A DNA stretch of 64,000 nt from Afifella sp. IM 167 (GTDB lineage Bacteria; Pseudomonadota; Alphaproteobacteria; Rhizobiales; Afifellaceae), in the NCBI RefSeq assembly GCF_020144925.1, contig NZ_NSLC01000003.1, forward strand, positions 186,001-250,000. Reading direction: 5' to 3'. Numbering within the stretch: the stretch's first letter is position 1; each line of letters begins with the position of its first letter. The notes under the pieces were generated by a model. That model had not been told where the DNA came from, did no database searches, and worked only from the letters and a program-made list of their open reading frames with translations. Of this stretch, positions 1-9,094 are shown in pieces. Position numbers and translations under genes: made by a program.

Positions 1-711
1 GAGGCCCTCGCGGCGGCCTCGATCTGCGCGGTGCACCTGTCGCGCCTTGCCGAAGAGATCGTCATCTGGTCGTCGGCCCAGTTCCGCTTCGTCAAGCTCT
101 CCGACAAGTTCACCACCGGCTCCTCGATCATGCCGCAGAAGCGCAATCCGGACGCGGCCGAGCTGGTGCGCGCCAAGGCGGGGCGGATCGTCGGGGCGCT
201 GAACGCGCTCATCATCGTCATGAAGGGCCTGCCGCTCGCCTATTGCAAGGACATGCAGGAGGACAAGGAGCCGGTCTTCGACGCGCTGCCTTCCCTGTCG
301 CTCTGTCTTGCGGCGATGACCGGAATGGTCGGCGACATGAAGCCGAACGAGACCGCCATGCGCGAGGCGGCCGGCGTCGGCTTTGCCACGGCCACCGACC
401 TCGCCGACTGGCTGGTGCGCGAGGTGGGCATGCCTTTCCGCGAGGCGCATCACGTCACCGGCCGCATCGTCGCCGAGGCGGAGGCGCGCGGGCTCGATCT
501 CGGCGAACTGCCGCTGGAGGTCATGCGCAAGGTGCACGAGAAGATCGACGCCAGCGTCTTCGACGTTCTCTCGGTCGATGCCTCAGTCTCCAGCCGCAGA
601 AGCGAAGGGGGCACGGCTCCGGAAAATGTTCGCGAGCGGGCGCGCCACTGGCGCACCCTCCTCGAAGAGGCGCCGAAAGAGGCTGCGCAGCCGGGCGAGA
701 GCCCGGTATAG
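1..711 (+). CDS. argH: argininosuccinate lyase, 5'-truncated by the window edge
   Basis: Last enzyme of arginine synthesis, splitting argininosuccinate into arginine and fumarate in the cytoplasm. The frame is open from base 1, so the start lies outside; 236 residues remain of a family usually about 460 long. The fumarase/aspartase superfamily signature [12 protein letters not shown] sits near residues 40-51 of the visible part, followed by the helical C-terminal region typical of ArgH ([18 protein letters not shown]). The order argH - small lipoprotein - lysA, same strand with short gaps, is common in Hyphomicrobiales. No frameshift is seen. Identification is firm. Confidence 0.95.
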   Translation, partial: EALAAASICAVHLSRLAEEIVIWSSAQFRFVKLSDKFTTGSSIMPQKRNPDAAELVRAKAGRIVGALNALIIVMKGLPLAYCKDMQEDKEPVFDALPSLSLCLAAMTGMVGDMKPNETAMREAAGVGFATATDLADWLVREVGMPFREAHHVTGRIVAEAEARGLDLGELPLEVMRKVHEKIDASVFDVLSVDASVSSRRSEGGTAPENVRERARHWRTLLEEAPKEAAQPGESPV

Positions 712-739
712 TCAGCCCGCTCCGAGGAGTTTCTCAATA

Positions 740-1021
740 ATGGCCTTTCTTCGTCTCGTCATCGTCCTGACGCTCGCCGCATCGGCGGTGACCGGCTGCG
801 GCCGCCGCGGGGCGCTCGAGCCGCCTCCCGGCGCTGAAAACAGCATCGTGCCGAAAAGCGATCCAGGCGCCGGGCCCTCGCAAACCGACACGGTCGGCAA
901 TGTGGAGACGCTGTCGGAGGAAGGCAGGGTCGCGGCCGAGACCCCGACGAGCGCCGAAGAGGAAAAGCGCGCGCCGAGCGATCCGAGCGGCCGCCGCTTC
1001 ATCCTCGATCCGCTGATCTGA
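740..1021 (+). CDS. lptM: LptM-like small lipoprotein
   Basis: 93-residue predicted lipoprotein. The N-terminus MAFLRLVIVLTLAASAVTGC is a signal peptide ending in a lipobox (VTGC), so Cys20 should be lipidated and the rest periplasmic. The motif CGRRGALEPPP just after the lipobox is the hallmark of the YifL/LptM family, which in E. coli helps the LptD outer-membrane LPS translocon mature. The remainder is acidic and low in complexity up to a short conserved-looking end RRFILDPLI. The start at 740 is supported by GAGGAG 11 bases upstream. It lies 28 bases after argH and 46 before lysA, probably in one transcript. Function is inferred from the motif only. Confidence 0.8.
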   Translation: MAFLRLVIVLTLAASAVTGCGRRGALEPPPGAENSIVPKSDPGAGPSQTDTVGNVETLSEEGRVAAETPTSAEEEKRAPSDPSGRRFILDPLI

Positions 1022-1067
1022 CAGAAAGGCGCGCGCCCCGGCAAAGGGGTCGCCGCGCGGGACATCC

Positions 1068-2345
1068 ATGCACCATTTCACCTATCGCGAGGGCGTCCTG
1101 CACGCCGAGGACGTGCCGGTCACACAGATCGCCGAGGCTGTCGGCACGCCGCTCTACTGCTATTCGACGGCGACGCTGGAGCGCCATTACCAGGTCTTCG
1201 AGGAGGCCTTCAGCGGCCTCGATCACCTCATCTGCTACGCGCTCAAGGCCAATTCCAACCAGGCCGTGATCGCCACGCTCGCCCGGCTCGGCGCCGGGGC
1301 CGACGTCGTTTCGGAGGGCGAGCTGCGCCGCGCGCTCGCCGTCGGCGTGCCGCCGGAGAAAATCATGTTTTCCGGCGTCGGCAAGACGGCGCATGAGCTT
1401 TCCTTCGCGCTTTCGGCCGGGATCTTCTGCTTCAACGTGGAATCGGAAGCCGAGCTGCGGCTTCTCTCGATGCTCGCGAGCGAGGACGGGCGGACCGCGC
1501 CGATCAGCCTCAGAATCAATCCGGACGTGGATGCCGGCACCCACGAGAAAATCTCCACGGGGCGCAAGGAGAACAAGTTCGGCATCCCGGCCGCGCGGGC
1601 CCGCGAGATCTACGCCGAGGCGCGGGACCTGCCAGGCATCCGGGTGATCGGCATCGATATGCATATCGGCAGCCAGATCACAGAGCTTGAGCCGTTCGAG
1701 GCCGCCTTTGGGCGGCTTGCCGCTCTCGTGCGCGAGCTGCGCGGCGACGGACACGACATCGAGCATATCGATCTCGGCGGCGGGCTTGGCATTCCCTATC
1801 ACGAGGAACGCGTCGCCCCGCCGCTGCCGAAGAGCTATGCGGAGACGGTCCGCCGCCACATGAGCGACCTCGACGCCAAGATCATCTTCGAGCCGGGCCG
1901 CCTGATCGCGGGCAATGCCGGCATCCTCCTGACCGAGGTGATCTACGTGAAGGAGGGCGAGGACAAGAATTTCGTCATCGTCGATGCGGCGATGAACGAC
2001 CTCATCCGCCCGACGCTCTACGACGCCTACCACCGCATCGCGCCGGTGCGCGAAAGCCAGGCGGAGCGAATCACCTGCGATGTCGTCGGACCGGTCTGCG
2101 AGACGGGCGACTTCCTGGCGAAGGGCATCCAGCTGCCGCGCCCGCAGCCCGGCGACCTGCTCGCCATCTTCTCGGCCGGTGCCTACGGAGCCGTGCAGGC
2201 CGGCACCTACAACACCCGCCGGCTGGTACCGGAAGTGCTTGTGCACGGCCAGGACTACGCGCTGGTGCGCGCCCGCCACAGCTACGAGGAGCTGATCGCC
2301 TGGGACCGTGTCCCCGGCTGGCTCCAGCCGTCCGAGGGCATCTAG
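1068..2345 (+). CDS. lysA: diaminopimelate decarboxylase
   Basis: PLP enzyme converting meso-diaminopimelate to lysine, the last step of lysine synthesis. At 425 residues it has the family length. The PLP lysine lies in YALKANSNQAV (about residue 60), the phosphate-binding glycines in GGGLGIPY, the FEPGRLIAGNAG block near 270, and the active-site CETGDFL near 345. This is the alanine-racemase-fold, fold III decarboxylase architecture. It follows lptM by 46 bases. Nothing is missing or odd. Confidence 0.96.
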   Translation: MHHFTYREGVLHAEDVPVTQIAEAVGTPLYCYSTATLERHYQVFEEAFSGLDHLICYALKANSNQAVIATLARLGAGADVVSEGELRRALAVGVPPEKIMFSGVGKTAHELSFALSAGIFCFNVESEAELRLLSMLASEDGRTAPISLRINPDVDAGTHEKISTGRKENKFGIPAARAREIYAEARDLPGIRVIGIDMHIGSQITELEPFEAAFGRLAALVRELRGDGHDIEHIDLGGGLGIPYHEERVAPPLPKSYAETVRRHMSDLDAKIIFEPGRLIAGNAGILLTEVIYVKEGEDKNFVIVDAAMNDLIRPTLYDAYHRIAPVRESQAERITCDVVGPVCETGDFLAKGIQLPRPQPGDLLAIFSAGAYGAVQAGTYNTRRLVPEVLVHGQDYALVRARHSYEELIAWDRVPGWLQPSEGI

Positions 2346-2533
2346 TCCCCCCAGGGAGCAGGACGATCGTCATCACAATGGCGTGTCGTCGCGGCCTTGA
2401 TGCGGCCATGCTTGCCGCTTGTCCTTTCCGGCAGGCGGCGCTCCGCTATAGTCTTGAAACGTTCCGGCGATGATCCGCCGCCGTGAGGCGCGGCCGCCGG
2501 GACGCACATATTCCGGATCGGGGCGCAAGGCGG

Positions 2534-2539
2534 AAGGAG
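2534..2539 (+). promoter_or_regulatory. Shine-Dalgarno deciding the TIGR02302 start
   Basis: AAGGAG lies 5 bases before the GTG at 2545. It favours that GTG over the longer in-frame ATG at 2470, whose upstream bases carry no comparable site. Confidence 0.6.
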
Positions 2540-2544
2540 CCGGC

Positions 2545-5214
2545 GTGGGCAAGGCCGAGACGAGCGACAGCAAAGCGGGCGTCCGGAGCGAGGTCTCCGA
2601 GCGGCTGGGCGGCGTCGTCCGACGTGCGCGGCTCGCCCTCTTCTGGGAGGCGTTCTGGCCGCGCCTCGTGCCGCTTCTTTCCCTCGTCGGTCTCTTTGTC
2701 ATCCTCTCCTGGTTCGGCCTGTGGAGCGGCGTCGCGGATCTCGTCCGTGCCGGTATTCTCGCGCTCTTCGGCCTCGGCTTCCTCTTCTGCCTCATGCGCG
2801 TGCTGCGCACGCCGTGGCCGGACGAGGCGGCGGCGCTGCGGCGCGTGGAGCGCGCCTCCGACGTGCCGCACCGGCCTGCATCGGGCCTGCGCGACAATCT
2901 CTCGGCGGTTTCCGACGGCCCGGCCGCCACCGCCCTGTGGGCGGCGCATCAAAGCCGGCTCCTCGCCTCCCTGTCGCGCCTCAAGGCCGGGTGGGCGCAT
3001 CCCGACATGGCGCGCCGCGATCCGAACGCCTGGCGCTTTGCCGTGCCCGTCCTTCTCGCCGTCGCCTTCTTCGCCGGCTGGGGCGAGCACTGGCCGCGGC
3101 TCGTCGATGCCTTCCGGCCCGTCTCCACCGAGCTCGTCGCGACGGCTCCGGCGCGGATCGACGCCTGGATCGACCCGCCGGCCTATACCGGTGCGCCGCC
3201 CGTCTACCTGTCGCGCCGCGAGGGCGCGGTGGACGGAGGGGAAGCAACCAGCGGCGAGCCCGTTTCCGTGCCGCAGGGCAGCAAACTGACGATCCGCGTC
3301 GTCTCGCGCGAGGCGCCGCAGGTGAGCCTCGATACGGCGGGCGAGGTTTCCATGCTTTCTTCCGACGCGGCGGAGGCTGCGGGCGAGGCGCCTGCCGCGC
3401 AGGGCGAGAAGGCGAAGGCGGCCCCGAAGGCCGCGGATGCGATCCGCAGCTATTCGGCGATCCTGGAAACGGACGGCTCGGTGGCGATCGCCGCCGGCAG
3501 CAGCGGCGCGCGCTACGCTTTCCGCATCATCCCTGACCGGCCGCCGACGATCAGCCGCGGCGCTGTGAAGGTGAACCGCTCCGGCTCCTTTTCCATGGAA
3601 TTCACCGTTGACGACGATTACGGCGTCACCGGCGGCTCGGTCACCTTCCGCCCGAAGAATGAGCAGGAGGACGGGGCGCGGCCGCTGGTCGAAACGCCGA
3701 CCGTGCCGATCCGCATCGCGCGCTCGCGCGACAAGGAGAAGGAAGCCTCCGGCAAGGCCTATGCGCGGCTGGAGGAACATCCCTTCGCCGGGATGGAGGT
3801 CCTCGCCGACGCGGTCGTGACAGATGCGGCGGGCCAGGAGGGTCGGCCGCCCGACGACGGCACGATGACGCTGCCGGAGCGGCCTTTCCGCAACCCGGTC
3901 GCCCGCGCCCTCATCGAGCAGCGGCGCGACCTCGCGCTCGACGCGCGCCGGCAGAGCCGGGTCGCTTCCGTGCTCGATGCGATGATGCTGCGGCCCGACC
4001 GGTTCATCCAGGATTCGTCGATCTACCTCGGCCTCAGCGTCGCCTATCATCGCCTCCGCGGGGCTGAGACGGACGACCAGCTGCGGGACGTGCTTGCCTA
4101 TCTTTGGGACATGGCGGTCCTCATCGAGGACGGAGAGCTTTCGGCCGCGCAGCAGCGGCTGGCGGAGGCGCGCGAGGCCCTGGAAAACGCGCTCGCCGAG
4201 GGTGCCTCTGAGGAGGAGATCGCCCGCCTGACCGAGGAACTGCGCCAGGCGATGAACGAGTTCATGCGCTCCATGGCCGAGCAGATGGCGCGCATGCCGC
4301 AACAGCAGCTGATGCCGATCGATCCGAACGCGCAGATGATGTCGCAGCAGGATCTCGACCGCATGCTCGACCGGATCGAGGATCTTGCCCGGCTTGGCGA
4401 GAACGATGCCGCGCAGGAGCTTCTCAGCCAGCTTCAGGAGATGCTCGACAACATGCAGATGGCCCAGCGCATGCAGCAGCAGATGCAAAGCGGCGAGATG
4501 GGCGAAATGATGCAGCAGATGGAAGAGCTCGGCCGGCTGATGCGCGAGCAGCAGAAGCTGATGGACGACACCTTCCGCCTCGACCAGGGCCAGCGGCCGA
4601 CGCAGCGCGGCCAGCAGGGCCAGCAGGGGCAACAGGGCGAGCTATCGCCGTCGGAGATGGCCGAGATCATGCGCCAGCTGCAGGAAGGGCAGGGAGACTT
4701 GCATCAGGGCCTGCAGGCGCTTCTCGATCAGCTGCAGCAGATGCAGCAGGGTGGCCAAGGCGAGAACGGCCAGCAGCCGGGCCAACCCGGCGCGGGCCAG
4801 CAGGAAGGTCCGGGACAGGGCGAGCGCGCTCTCGATCGTGCCGGCCGCGCCATGGGTGACGCTGCCGGCTCTCTCGGCCAGGGCGAGACGCGGCAGGCCT
4901 ACGGCCAGCAGGGCGAGGCGCTGCAGGCGATGCGCGAGGGCATGCAGTCGATGATGAACGAGATGCTGGGGCAGCAGGGCCAGGGCGGCCAGCAGCGCAT
5001 GGGTCGCGGGGGCATGCCGCGGGGCCAGGTCGATCCGCTCGGCCGGCCGCAGCGCACCGACGGCCCCGACCTCGGACAGAATGTGCGTGTGCCCGACGAG
5101 ATCGACGTGGAACGCGCCAGGCGCATTCTCAACGCGATTCGCGAGAGGCTGGGCGAGCGTTTCCGCCCGCCCTACGAGCTTCAGTATCTGGAGAGGCTGC
5201 TCAACCGGGATTGA
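2545..5214 (+). CDS. TIGR02302/DUF4175 family membrane protein
   Basis: Large alphaproteobacterial protein of unknown function, 889 residues from the GTG at 2545 (914 from the ATG at 2470). Two or three membrane segments lie near the N-terminus (PLLSLVGLFVILSWFGLW; ILALFGLGFLFCLMRVL) and one near residue 170 (FAVPVLLAVAFFAGW). A long periplasmic-looking region follows, containing a DPPAYTGAPP motif and Ig-like beta stretches. From about residue 520 it is helical and very rich in Gln, Met and Gly, with repeated GQQGQQ and QQMQ units, and it ends in a conserved-looking DEIDVERARRILNAIRERLGERFRPPYELQYLERLL block. That end resembles the TIGR02302 family. No enzymatic motif is seen. Confidence 0.85.
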   Translation: MGKAETSDSKAGVRSEVSERLGGVVRRARLALFWEAFWPRLVPLLSLVGLFVILSWFGLWSGVADLVRAGILALFGLGFLFCLMRVLRTPWPDEAAALRRVERASDVPHRPASGLRDNLSAVSDGPAATALWAAHQSRLLASLSRLKAGWAHPDMARRDPNAWRFAVPVLLAVAFFAGWGEHWPRLVDAFRPVSTELVATAPARIDAWIDPPAYTGAPPVYLSRREGAVDGGEATSGEPVSVPQGSKLTIRVVSREAPQVSLDTAGEVSMLSSDAAEAAGEAPAAQGEKAKAAPKAADAIRSYSAILETDGSVAIAAGSSGARYAFRIIPDRPPTISRGAVKVNRSGSFSMEFTVDDDYGVTGGSVTFRPKNEQEDGARPLVETPTVPIRIARSRDKEKEASGKAYARLEEHPFAGMEVLADAVVTDAAGQEGRPPDDGTMTLPERPFRNPVARALIEQRRDLALDARRQSRVASVLDAMMLRPDRFIQDSSIYLGLSVAYHRLRGAETDDQLRDVLAYLWDMAVLIEDGELSAAQQRLAEAREALENALAEGASEEEIARLTEELRQAMNEFMRSMAEQMARMPQQQLMPIDPNAQMMSQQDLDRMLDRIEDLARLGENDAAQELLSQLQEMLDNMQMAQRMQQQMQSGEMGEMMQQMEELGRLMREQQKLMDDTFRLDQGQRPTQRGQQGQQGQQGELSPSEMAEIMRQLQEGQGDLHQGLQALLDQLQQMQQGGQGENGQQPGQPGAGQQEGPGQGERALDRAGRAMGDAAGSLGQGETRQAYGQQGEALQAMREGMQSMMNEMLGQQGQGGQQRMGRGGMPRGQVDPLGRPQRTDGPDLGQNVRVPDEIDVERARRILNAIRERLGERFRPPYELQYLERLLNRD

Positions 5215-5232
5215 GCGAGGCCGTTTTCAGTG

Positions 5233-5253
5233 GGCCGGTCCCGGCGACCGGCC
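5233..5253. terminator. hairpin between convergent TIGR02302 and cpdR genes
   Basis: GGCCGGTC / GACCGGCC arms of 8 bp with a 5-base loop lie in the 49-base gap between two converging genes. There is no clear U-run on either strand, so it is a plausible but weak bidirectional terminator. Confidence 0.3.
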
Positions 5254-5263
5254 GGCAGCCCTG

Positions 5264-5641
5264 TCAGGCCGCCTTGGGCTTTTCCGCCCCGGCCTCGCTG
5301 ACGGCGCTGCGGATTTCCTGCAGCGTGAACGGCTTGGTCAAGACGTCCCGGATGACCTTCTGCAGGTCGTCGGCGCGTTCGCGCTGGTCGGCAAAGCCGG
5401 TCATCAGCAGGATCGGCAGGCCGGGCCATTTGCGGGCAGCGCTATGGGCCAGATCGATGCCATCCATGATCGGCATCTTCACGTCGCTGACCAGAAGATC
5501 GAAGCAGCCGTCGCTCTCCATCAGCCGATCCATGGCTTCCAGACCGTCGCACGCCGTCTCGACGGCGTGACCGTCCAACTCCAATGCGCGGCTAACGAAA
5601 GCTCTCACCGAGTCGTCGTCTTCCGTCAGGAGAATACGCAT
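5264..5641 (-). CDS. cpdR: CpdR-like single-domain response regulator
   Basis: 125-residue stand-alone receiver domain with no output domain. It shows the acidic pocket (EDDD at 7-10), the phospho-acceptor Asp53 in LLVSDVKMPIMDG, Thr81 in LLMTGFADQRERA and Lys103 in LTKPF. The TGFADQRERA stretch resembles alphaproteobacterial CpdR, which in its unphosphorylated form helps deliver substrates to ClpXP in the cell cycle. The frame continues upstream to 5713, but the start at 5641 (MRILLTEDDD) fits the domain boundary. It lies 13 bases downstream of hpt on the same strand. Assignment to CpdR rather than another single receiver is from motif memory. Confidence 0.7.
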   Translation of the reverse strand: MRILLTEDDDSVRAFVSRALELDGHAVETACDGLEAMDRLMESDGCFDLLVSDVKMPIMDGIDLAHSAARKWPGLPILLMTGFADQRERADDLQKVIRDVLTKPFTLQEIRSAVSEAGAEKPKAA

Positions 5642-5654
5642 TACACTTCCCCGA

Positions 5655-6209
5655 TCATTTCCCCCTTCCGTTGTCTTCAACGACGCCGACATAGGGGAGT
5701 TCGCGATGTGCATGGCCCGCGTCCATGCCGTAACCGACTACAAAATAATCGGGACAGGTAAATCCAACGTAATCGGCCGCGATTTCCGTCTTGCGGCCTT
5801 CGGGCTTGTCGATCATGGCCGCGATCTCGACCCGGTGAGCGCCGCGCGTGAGCATCAGATCGCGCGCAAATCTCAGTGTCAGGCCCGAATCCAGGACGTC
5901 GTCGACGAGCAGAACATCGCGGTTTTCCACGGGGCAACCGATATCGCGCAGAATGCGCACCTCGCCGCTCGTCTTCAGGCGTGCGCCATAGGAAGAGAGC
6001 GAGATGAACTCGATCTCCATGGCCACATCATTGAGGGAAAGCGCGCGCGCAAGATCCGCTCCGAAGACGAAACCGCCCTTGAGGACGATGACGGCGAGAA
6101 GGTTTTCCGGCCGCCGCTCGGCGATCTCGGCGGCCATGGAAGTGATTCGCGCGGCGATCTCCTCGGCGCTGTAGAGCGGGCGGATGCCTTCGCGATGGGG
6201 CGCGCTCAC
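5655..6209 (-). CDS. hpt: hypoxanthine phosphoribosyltransferase
   Basis: Purine salvage enzyme joining hypoxanthine or guanine to PRPP, cytoplasmic, 184 residues as usual. The PRPP loop VLLVDDVLDSGLTL lies near residue 105, the substrate-contact segment LLAVIVLKGGFVFGADL near 40, and the C-terminal base-binding part (DYVGFTCPDYFVVGYGMD) is present. Its start overlaps the end of the upstream zinc-ribbon gene by 4 bases, suggesting translational coupling, and cpdR follows after 13 bases. Confidence 0.93.
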   Translation of the reverse strand: MSAPHREGIRPLYSAEEIAARITSMAAEIAERRPENLLAVIVLKGGFVFGADLARALSLNDVAMEIEFISLSSYGARLKTSGEVRILRDIGCPVENRDVLLVDDVLDSGLTLRFARDLMLTRGAHRVEIAAMIDKPEGRKTEIAADYVGFTCPDYFVVGYGMDAGHAHRELPYVGVVEDNGRGK

Positions 6210-7198
6210 GAAGCCGGCTCCGGCCAGCGGCCTTCGACTTTGCCGGCGTTGCCGGCGCTGGCGACGGGAGCTGGGGCGGCGGGAACCGATTCGGCCACCT
6301 TTGCGATCCGATCGAAGCGCAGATGCACGGCCTTGGCGTTCGCGGGGGCCTCGCCAAGCGCATAGGAGAAGGCAACGCTGCTGCCGCCTCCGATCGCCTC
6401 GGCGGGCGGGGTGATGCGCATATGGCCGAGCTCGCTTCCGCCTGCGCCGATGAAGGTTACGGCGATTGGCGACAGGATGCGGGGGGAAGCGTCCCTGCTG
6501 ACGATATGTCCGGTGAGAAGCAGGGGAGAGCCGGGCTTGGGCAGGACGCGGCCGACGGTAACGTCCTCGAAGATGACGGGATCGAGGGCGACGGGAAGAC
6601 CGGCAATCGCGTAGAGGCCGGCAAGGTCCGGCACGGCCTCGACGAGGGCCGGGCGGGCGAAGACGGCGCCTGCCAGGAAGAGGATCGAGACAAGGGCGGT
6701 AAGAAGCTGGAGCGCGGTGCGCGGCCCGGATCTGCCAGTATTTGAGGCCCTGGCGGCCCGGCTGGAGCGGATTTTCGTCGCTTCCAGGTCAAGGAAGCAC
6801 GCGCCTTTGTCTTTCTCCTGCGGGCCCGTGCCGCGTGTCCAGTGGCCTTTCGGTTCGAAGGCGCTCCCGGCGGTGCGTGCGGTGCCGGCGCGCGGCTCGG
6901 GCTGCACCCGGATCGGCTCGCCCGCATCGAGCGGCTCCGGTACCGGGCCGATGCCCGCGCCGCCTCTGCTCCTGAGCGGCTCGCGGCTTCCTTCTGCGCC
7001 GTTCGCTGCCTTCCAACTCTCGCCGCAATGACCGCAGACGATCAAATGCGAGCGCGCATCGATCTTACCGGCCTCGATGAGCTCGGCAGTGCCGCAGCCG
7101 GGGCAGGTGAGAAGATCGACATTGCTGGCGTCATGCGCAGGCCTGCCGGAGAAATGCCCGGAGGCGGATCGCTTGTCGCCCGCGTGGCATTCGGGCAT
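6206..7198 (-). CDS. zinc-ribbon single-pass membrane protein (MJ0042-type/DUF3426-like)
   Basis: About 330 residues from the ATG at 7198, which has GGAG upstream (ACGGAGCCCTGCATG). The open frame continues to 7336, and another ATG at 7240 lacks a good site. Near the N-terminus CPGCG...CGHCG forms a zinc-ribbon pair. A Gly/Arg/Pro-rich linker follows, then one membrane helix (LLTALVSILFLAGAVFA) and a C-terminal domain with VTVGRVLPKPGSPLLLTGHIVS and a hydrophobic end, as in DUF3426 proteins. Its 3' end overlaps hpt by 4 bases. It diverges from ftsE across about 100 bases. Molecular role unknown. Confidence 0.7.
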   Translation of the reverse strand: MPECHAGDKRSASGHFSGRPAHDASNVDLLTCPGCGTAELIEAGKIDARSHLIVCGHCGESWKAANGAEGSREPLRSRGGAGIGPVPEPLDAGEPIRVQPEPRAGTARTAGSAFEPKGHWTRGTGPQEKDKGACFLDLEATKIRSSRAARASNTGRSGPRTALQLLTALVSILFLAGAVFARPALVEAVPDLAGLYAIAGLPVALDPVIFEDVTVGRVLPKPGSPLLLTGHIVSRDASPRILSPIAVTFIGAGGSELGHMRITPPAEAIGGGSSVAFSYALGEAPANAKAVHLRFDRIAKVAESVPAAPAPVASAGNAGKVEGRWPEPAS

Positions 7199-7301
7199 GC
7201 AGGGCTCCGTTAGCTTGCTTAGCGCTTTCTTGCCGAACATCGTTAACACCGGCTTAACGCCCGGATGCGATGGAAGAACCTCCAGCTTCTTGGCAGAGCG
7301 A

Positions 7302-7994
7302 ATGGACGAACATCCGCCAGGCGATTCGCCTCTCATCCGTTTCGAGAATGTCGGCCTGCGCTACGGGCTCGGCCCGGAGATCCTGCGCGACGTCTCCTTC
7401 GCCATCGGCCAGCGCTCGTTCCAGTACGTGACGGGCCCTTCCGGTGCCGGCAAGACCTCGCTCCTGCGCCTGCTTTTCCTGTCGCTGCGGCCAACGCGCG
7501 GGCTCGTCGAGATCTTCGGTCAGGACGCGGCGACGGCGGCGCGCCCCAGCGTGCAGGTGCTCCGGCGGCGAATCGGCATCGTCTTCCAGGATTTCCGGCT
7601 TCTGGAGCATCTGACGACCTACGAGAACGTCGCCCTGCCGCTGCGCGTCCTCGGCCAGGCCGAATCGACCTACCGCAACGACGTGATGGAACTGCTGGAA
7701 TGGGTCGGCCTCGGCGACAAGATGTGGGTGCATCCGCCGGTGCTGTCGGGTGGCGAGAAGCAGCGTGCGGCCATCGCGCGGGCCGTCATCACCCGGCCGG
7801 AGATCCTGCTCGCCGACGAGCCGACCGGCAATGTCGACCCGCCGCTCGCCCGCCGCCTCCTGCGCCTTTTCATCGAGCTCAACCGGCTCGGCACCTCGAT
7901 CGTCATCGCCACGCACGACCTAGCCCTGATGGACCAGTATGATGCCAGACGTCTCATCCTCAATGCAGGTGCTATTGAAGTCCATGACGTCTGA
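7302..7994 (+). CDS. ftsE: cell division ABC ATPase FtsE
   Basis: ATPase of the FtsEX complex, which controls septal peptidoglycan hydrolases at the division site. 230 residues from the ATG at 7302, giving normal FtsE length (MDEHPPGDSPLIRFENVGLRYG). Walker A is GPSGAGKT, the Q-loop lies in IGIVFQDFRLL, the ABC signature is LSGGEKQRAAIARA, Walker B is ILLADEPTGNVD, and the switch His is in IATHDL. ftsX begins inside its last codons (ATG at 7984), so the two are translated together. Confidence 0.92.
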   Translation: MDEHPPGDSPLIRFENVGLRYGLGPEILRDVSFAIGQRSFQYVTGPSGAGKTSLLRLLFLSLRPTRGLVEIFGQDAATAARPSVQVLRRRIGIVFQDFRLLEHLTTYENVALPLRVLGQAESTYRNDVMELLEWVGLGDKMWVHPPVLSGGEKQRAAIARAVITRPEILLADEPTGNVDPPLARRLLRLFIELNRLGTSIVIATHDLALMDQYDARRLILNAGAIEVHDV

Positions 7995-9027
7995 GGAGCA
8001 TCCGATCCGCAAGCGGGTCAGGCGCGCACGGGCGGCCCGCCGCCGCGCCCCGGCCGCCGCCGCGCCGGCGCGCGAGATCGGCGCCGATGGCCTGGCGCCG
8101 CGCGAGGGTGCGCAGGGCGGGGCCTTCGAGGAGCCGCGGGCGGTCAATCCGATCGTGCCGCCGCGCTCGGTCGCCGGGCGGGCGCTCCTCGTCCTCGTCG
8201 CCATCATGAGCTTTCTTGCCTGCCTGTCGGTCGCCTCCGTCTCGGTCGTCTCCGACCGGGCGCGCGGCTGGCAACGACAGATCGCCGCGGAGCTGACCAT
8301 CCAGGTCTCCACCACCGGCACGCGGGACATCGACGCCGCCCTCGCCAAGGCCCGCGGCATCGCCGAGGCGACGCCGGGGGTGCGATCGGCCGAAATTCTC
8401 GGCCCGGAGGAATCGGCGGGCCTTCTGGAGCCCTGGCTCGGCAGCGGCTTCGATCCGGCCGAACTCCCCATCCCGCGGCTCATCTCCGTGCGGCTCGACG
8501 GCGACGCGGATCTTGCGACGCTGCAGCGGCGCCTGCGCGACGAGGTCGAGGGGGCGAGCCTCGACGATCACGGCATGTGGCTGAAACGGCTCTCGCGCAT
8601 GTCGCAGGCCGTCACGTTCGCCGGCCTCGCCGTCGTCGGCCTCGTCATGGCGGCGACGGCGCTTTCCGTCGTCTTCGCCACGCGCGGAGCCATGGCCGGC
8701 AACAAGGAGGTGATCGAGGTCCTGCATTTCGTCGGGGCGGAGGATGCCTATGTCGCCGGCGAGTTCCAGCGGCATTTCCTGCTTCTCGGCCTCAAGGGGG
8801 CGGGGCTCGGCGGCTTCGCCGCCATCGCACTCTTTGCCATCCTCTCCCTGATCGGCGGGGTGCAGGGGCCGACGCCGGAGGAGGCGCAGCTGCGAAGTCT
8901 GCTTGGCGGGCTGACGGTCGGCCCGCCCGCCTATATCGGCAGCGTCGTCACGGTCGTGGCGATTGCCGTCATCATCGCCGGCACCGCCCGGTTCACCGTG
9001 CGGCGCACCCTTGCCGATATCGGCTGA
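7984..9027 (+). CDS. ftsX: cell division permease FtsX
   Basis: Membrane partner of FtsE, 347 residues from the ATG at 7984, which overlaps the ftsE end by 11 bases. A longer in-frame start at 7939 is less likely. The Arg/Ala-rich cytoplasmic N-terminus is followed by the first membrane helix (ALLVLVAIMSFLACLSVASVSVV), a periplasmic loop with the PRLISVRLDGDADL segment, then three C-terminal membrane helices. The four-helix topology is the FtsX/MacB type II form. It likely activates amidase or other hydrolase partners in the periplasm. Confidence 0.88.
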   Translation: MTSEEHPIRKRVRRARAARRRAPAAAAPAREIGADGLAPREGAQGGAFEEPRAVNPIVPPRSVAGRALLVLVAIMSFLACLSVASVSVVSDRARGWQRQIAAELTIQVSTTGTRDIDAALAKARGIAEATPGVRSAEILGPEESAGLLEPWLGSGFDPAELPIPRLISVRLDGDADLATLQRRLRDEVEGASLDDHGMWLKRLSRMSQAVTFAGLAVVGLVMAATALSVVFATRGAMAGNKEVIEVLHFVGAEDAYVAGEFQRHFLLLGLKGAGLGGFAAIALFAILSLIGGVQGPTPEEAQLRSLLGGLTVGPPAYIGSVVTVVAIAVIIAGTARFTVRRTLADIG

Positions 9028-9094
9028 GATCGTTGCAAATCTCAAAGAAGCGAGCGAGGAAGATGGCCTCGTTGTTCGGCGACGGAGGAGCCGG

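Noticed and set aside
2446-4632. 728-codon minus-strand frame opposite the TIGR02302 gene
   Set aside because: Low-complexity Arg/His/Leu product in codon register with the real gene; no ribosome site.
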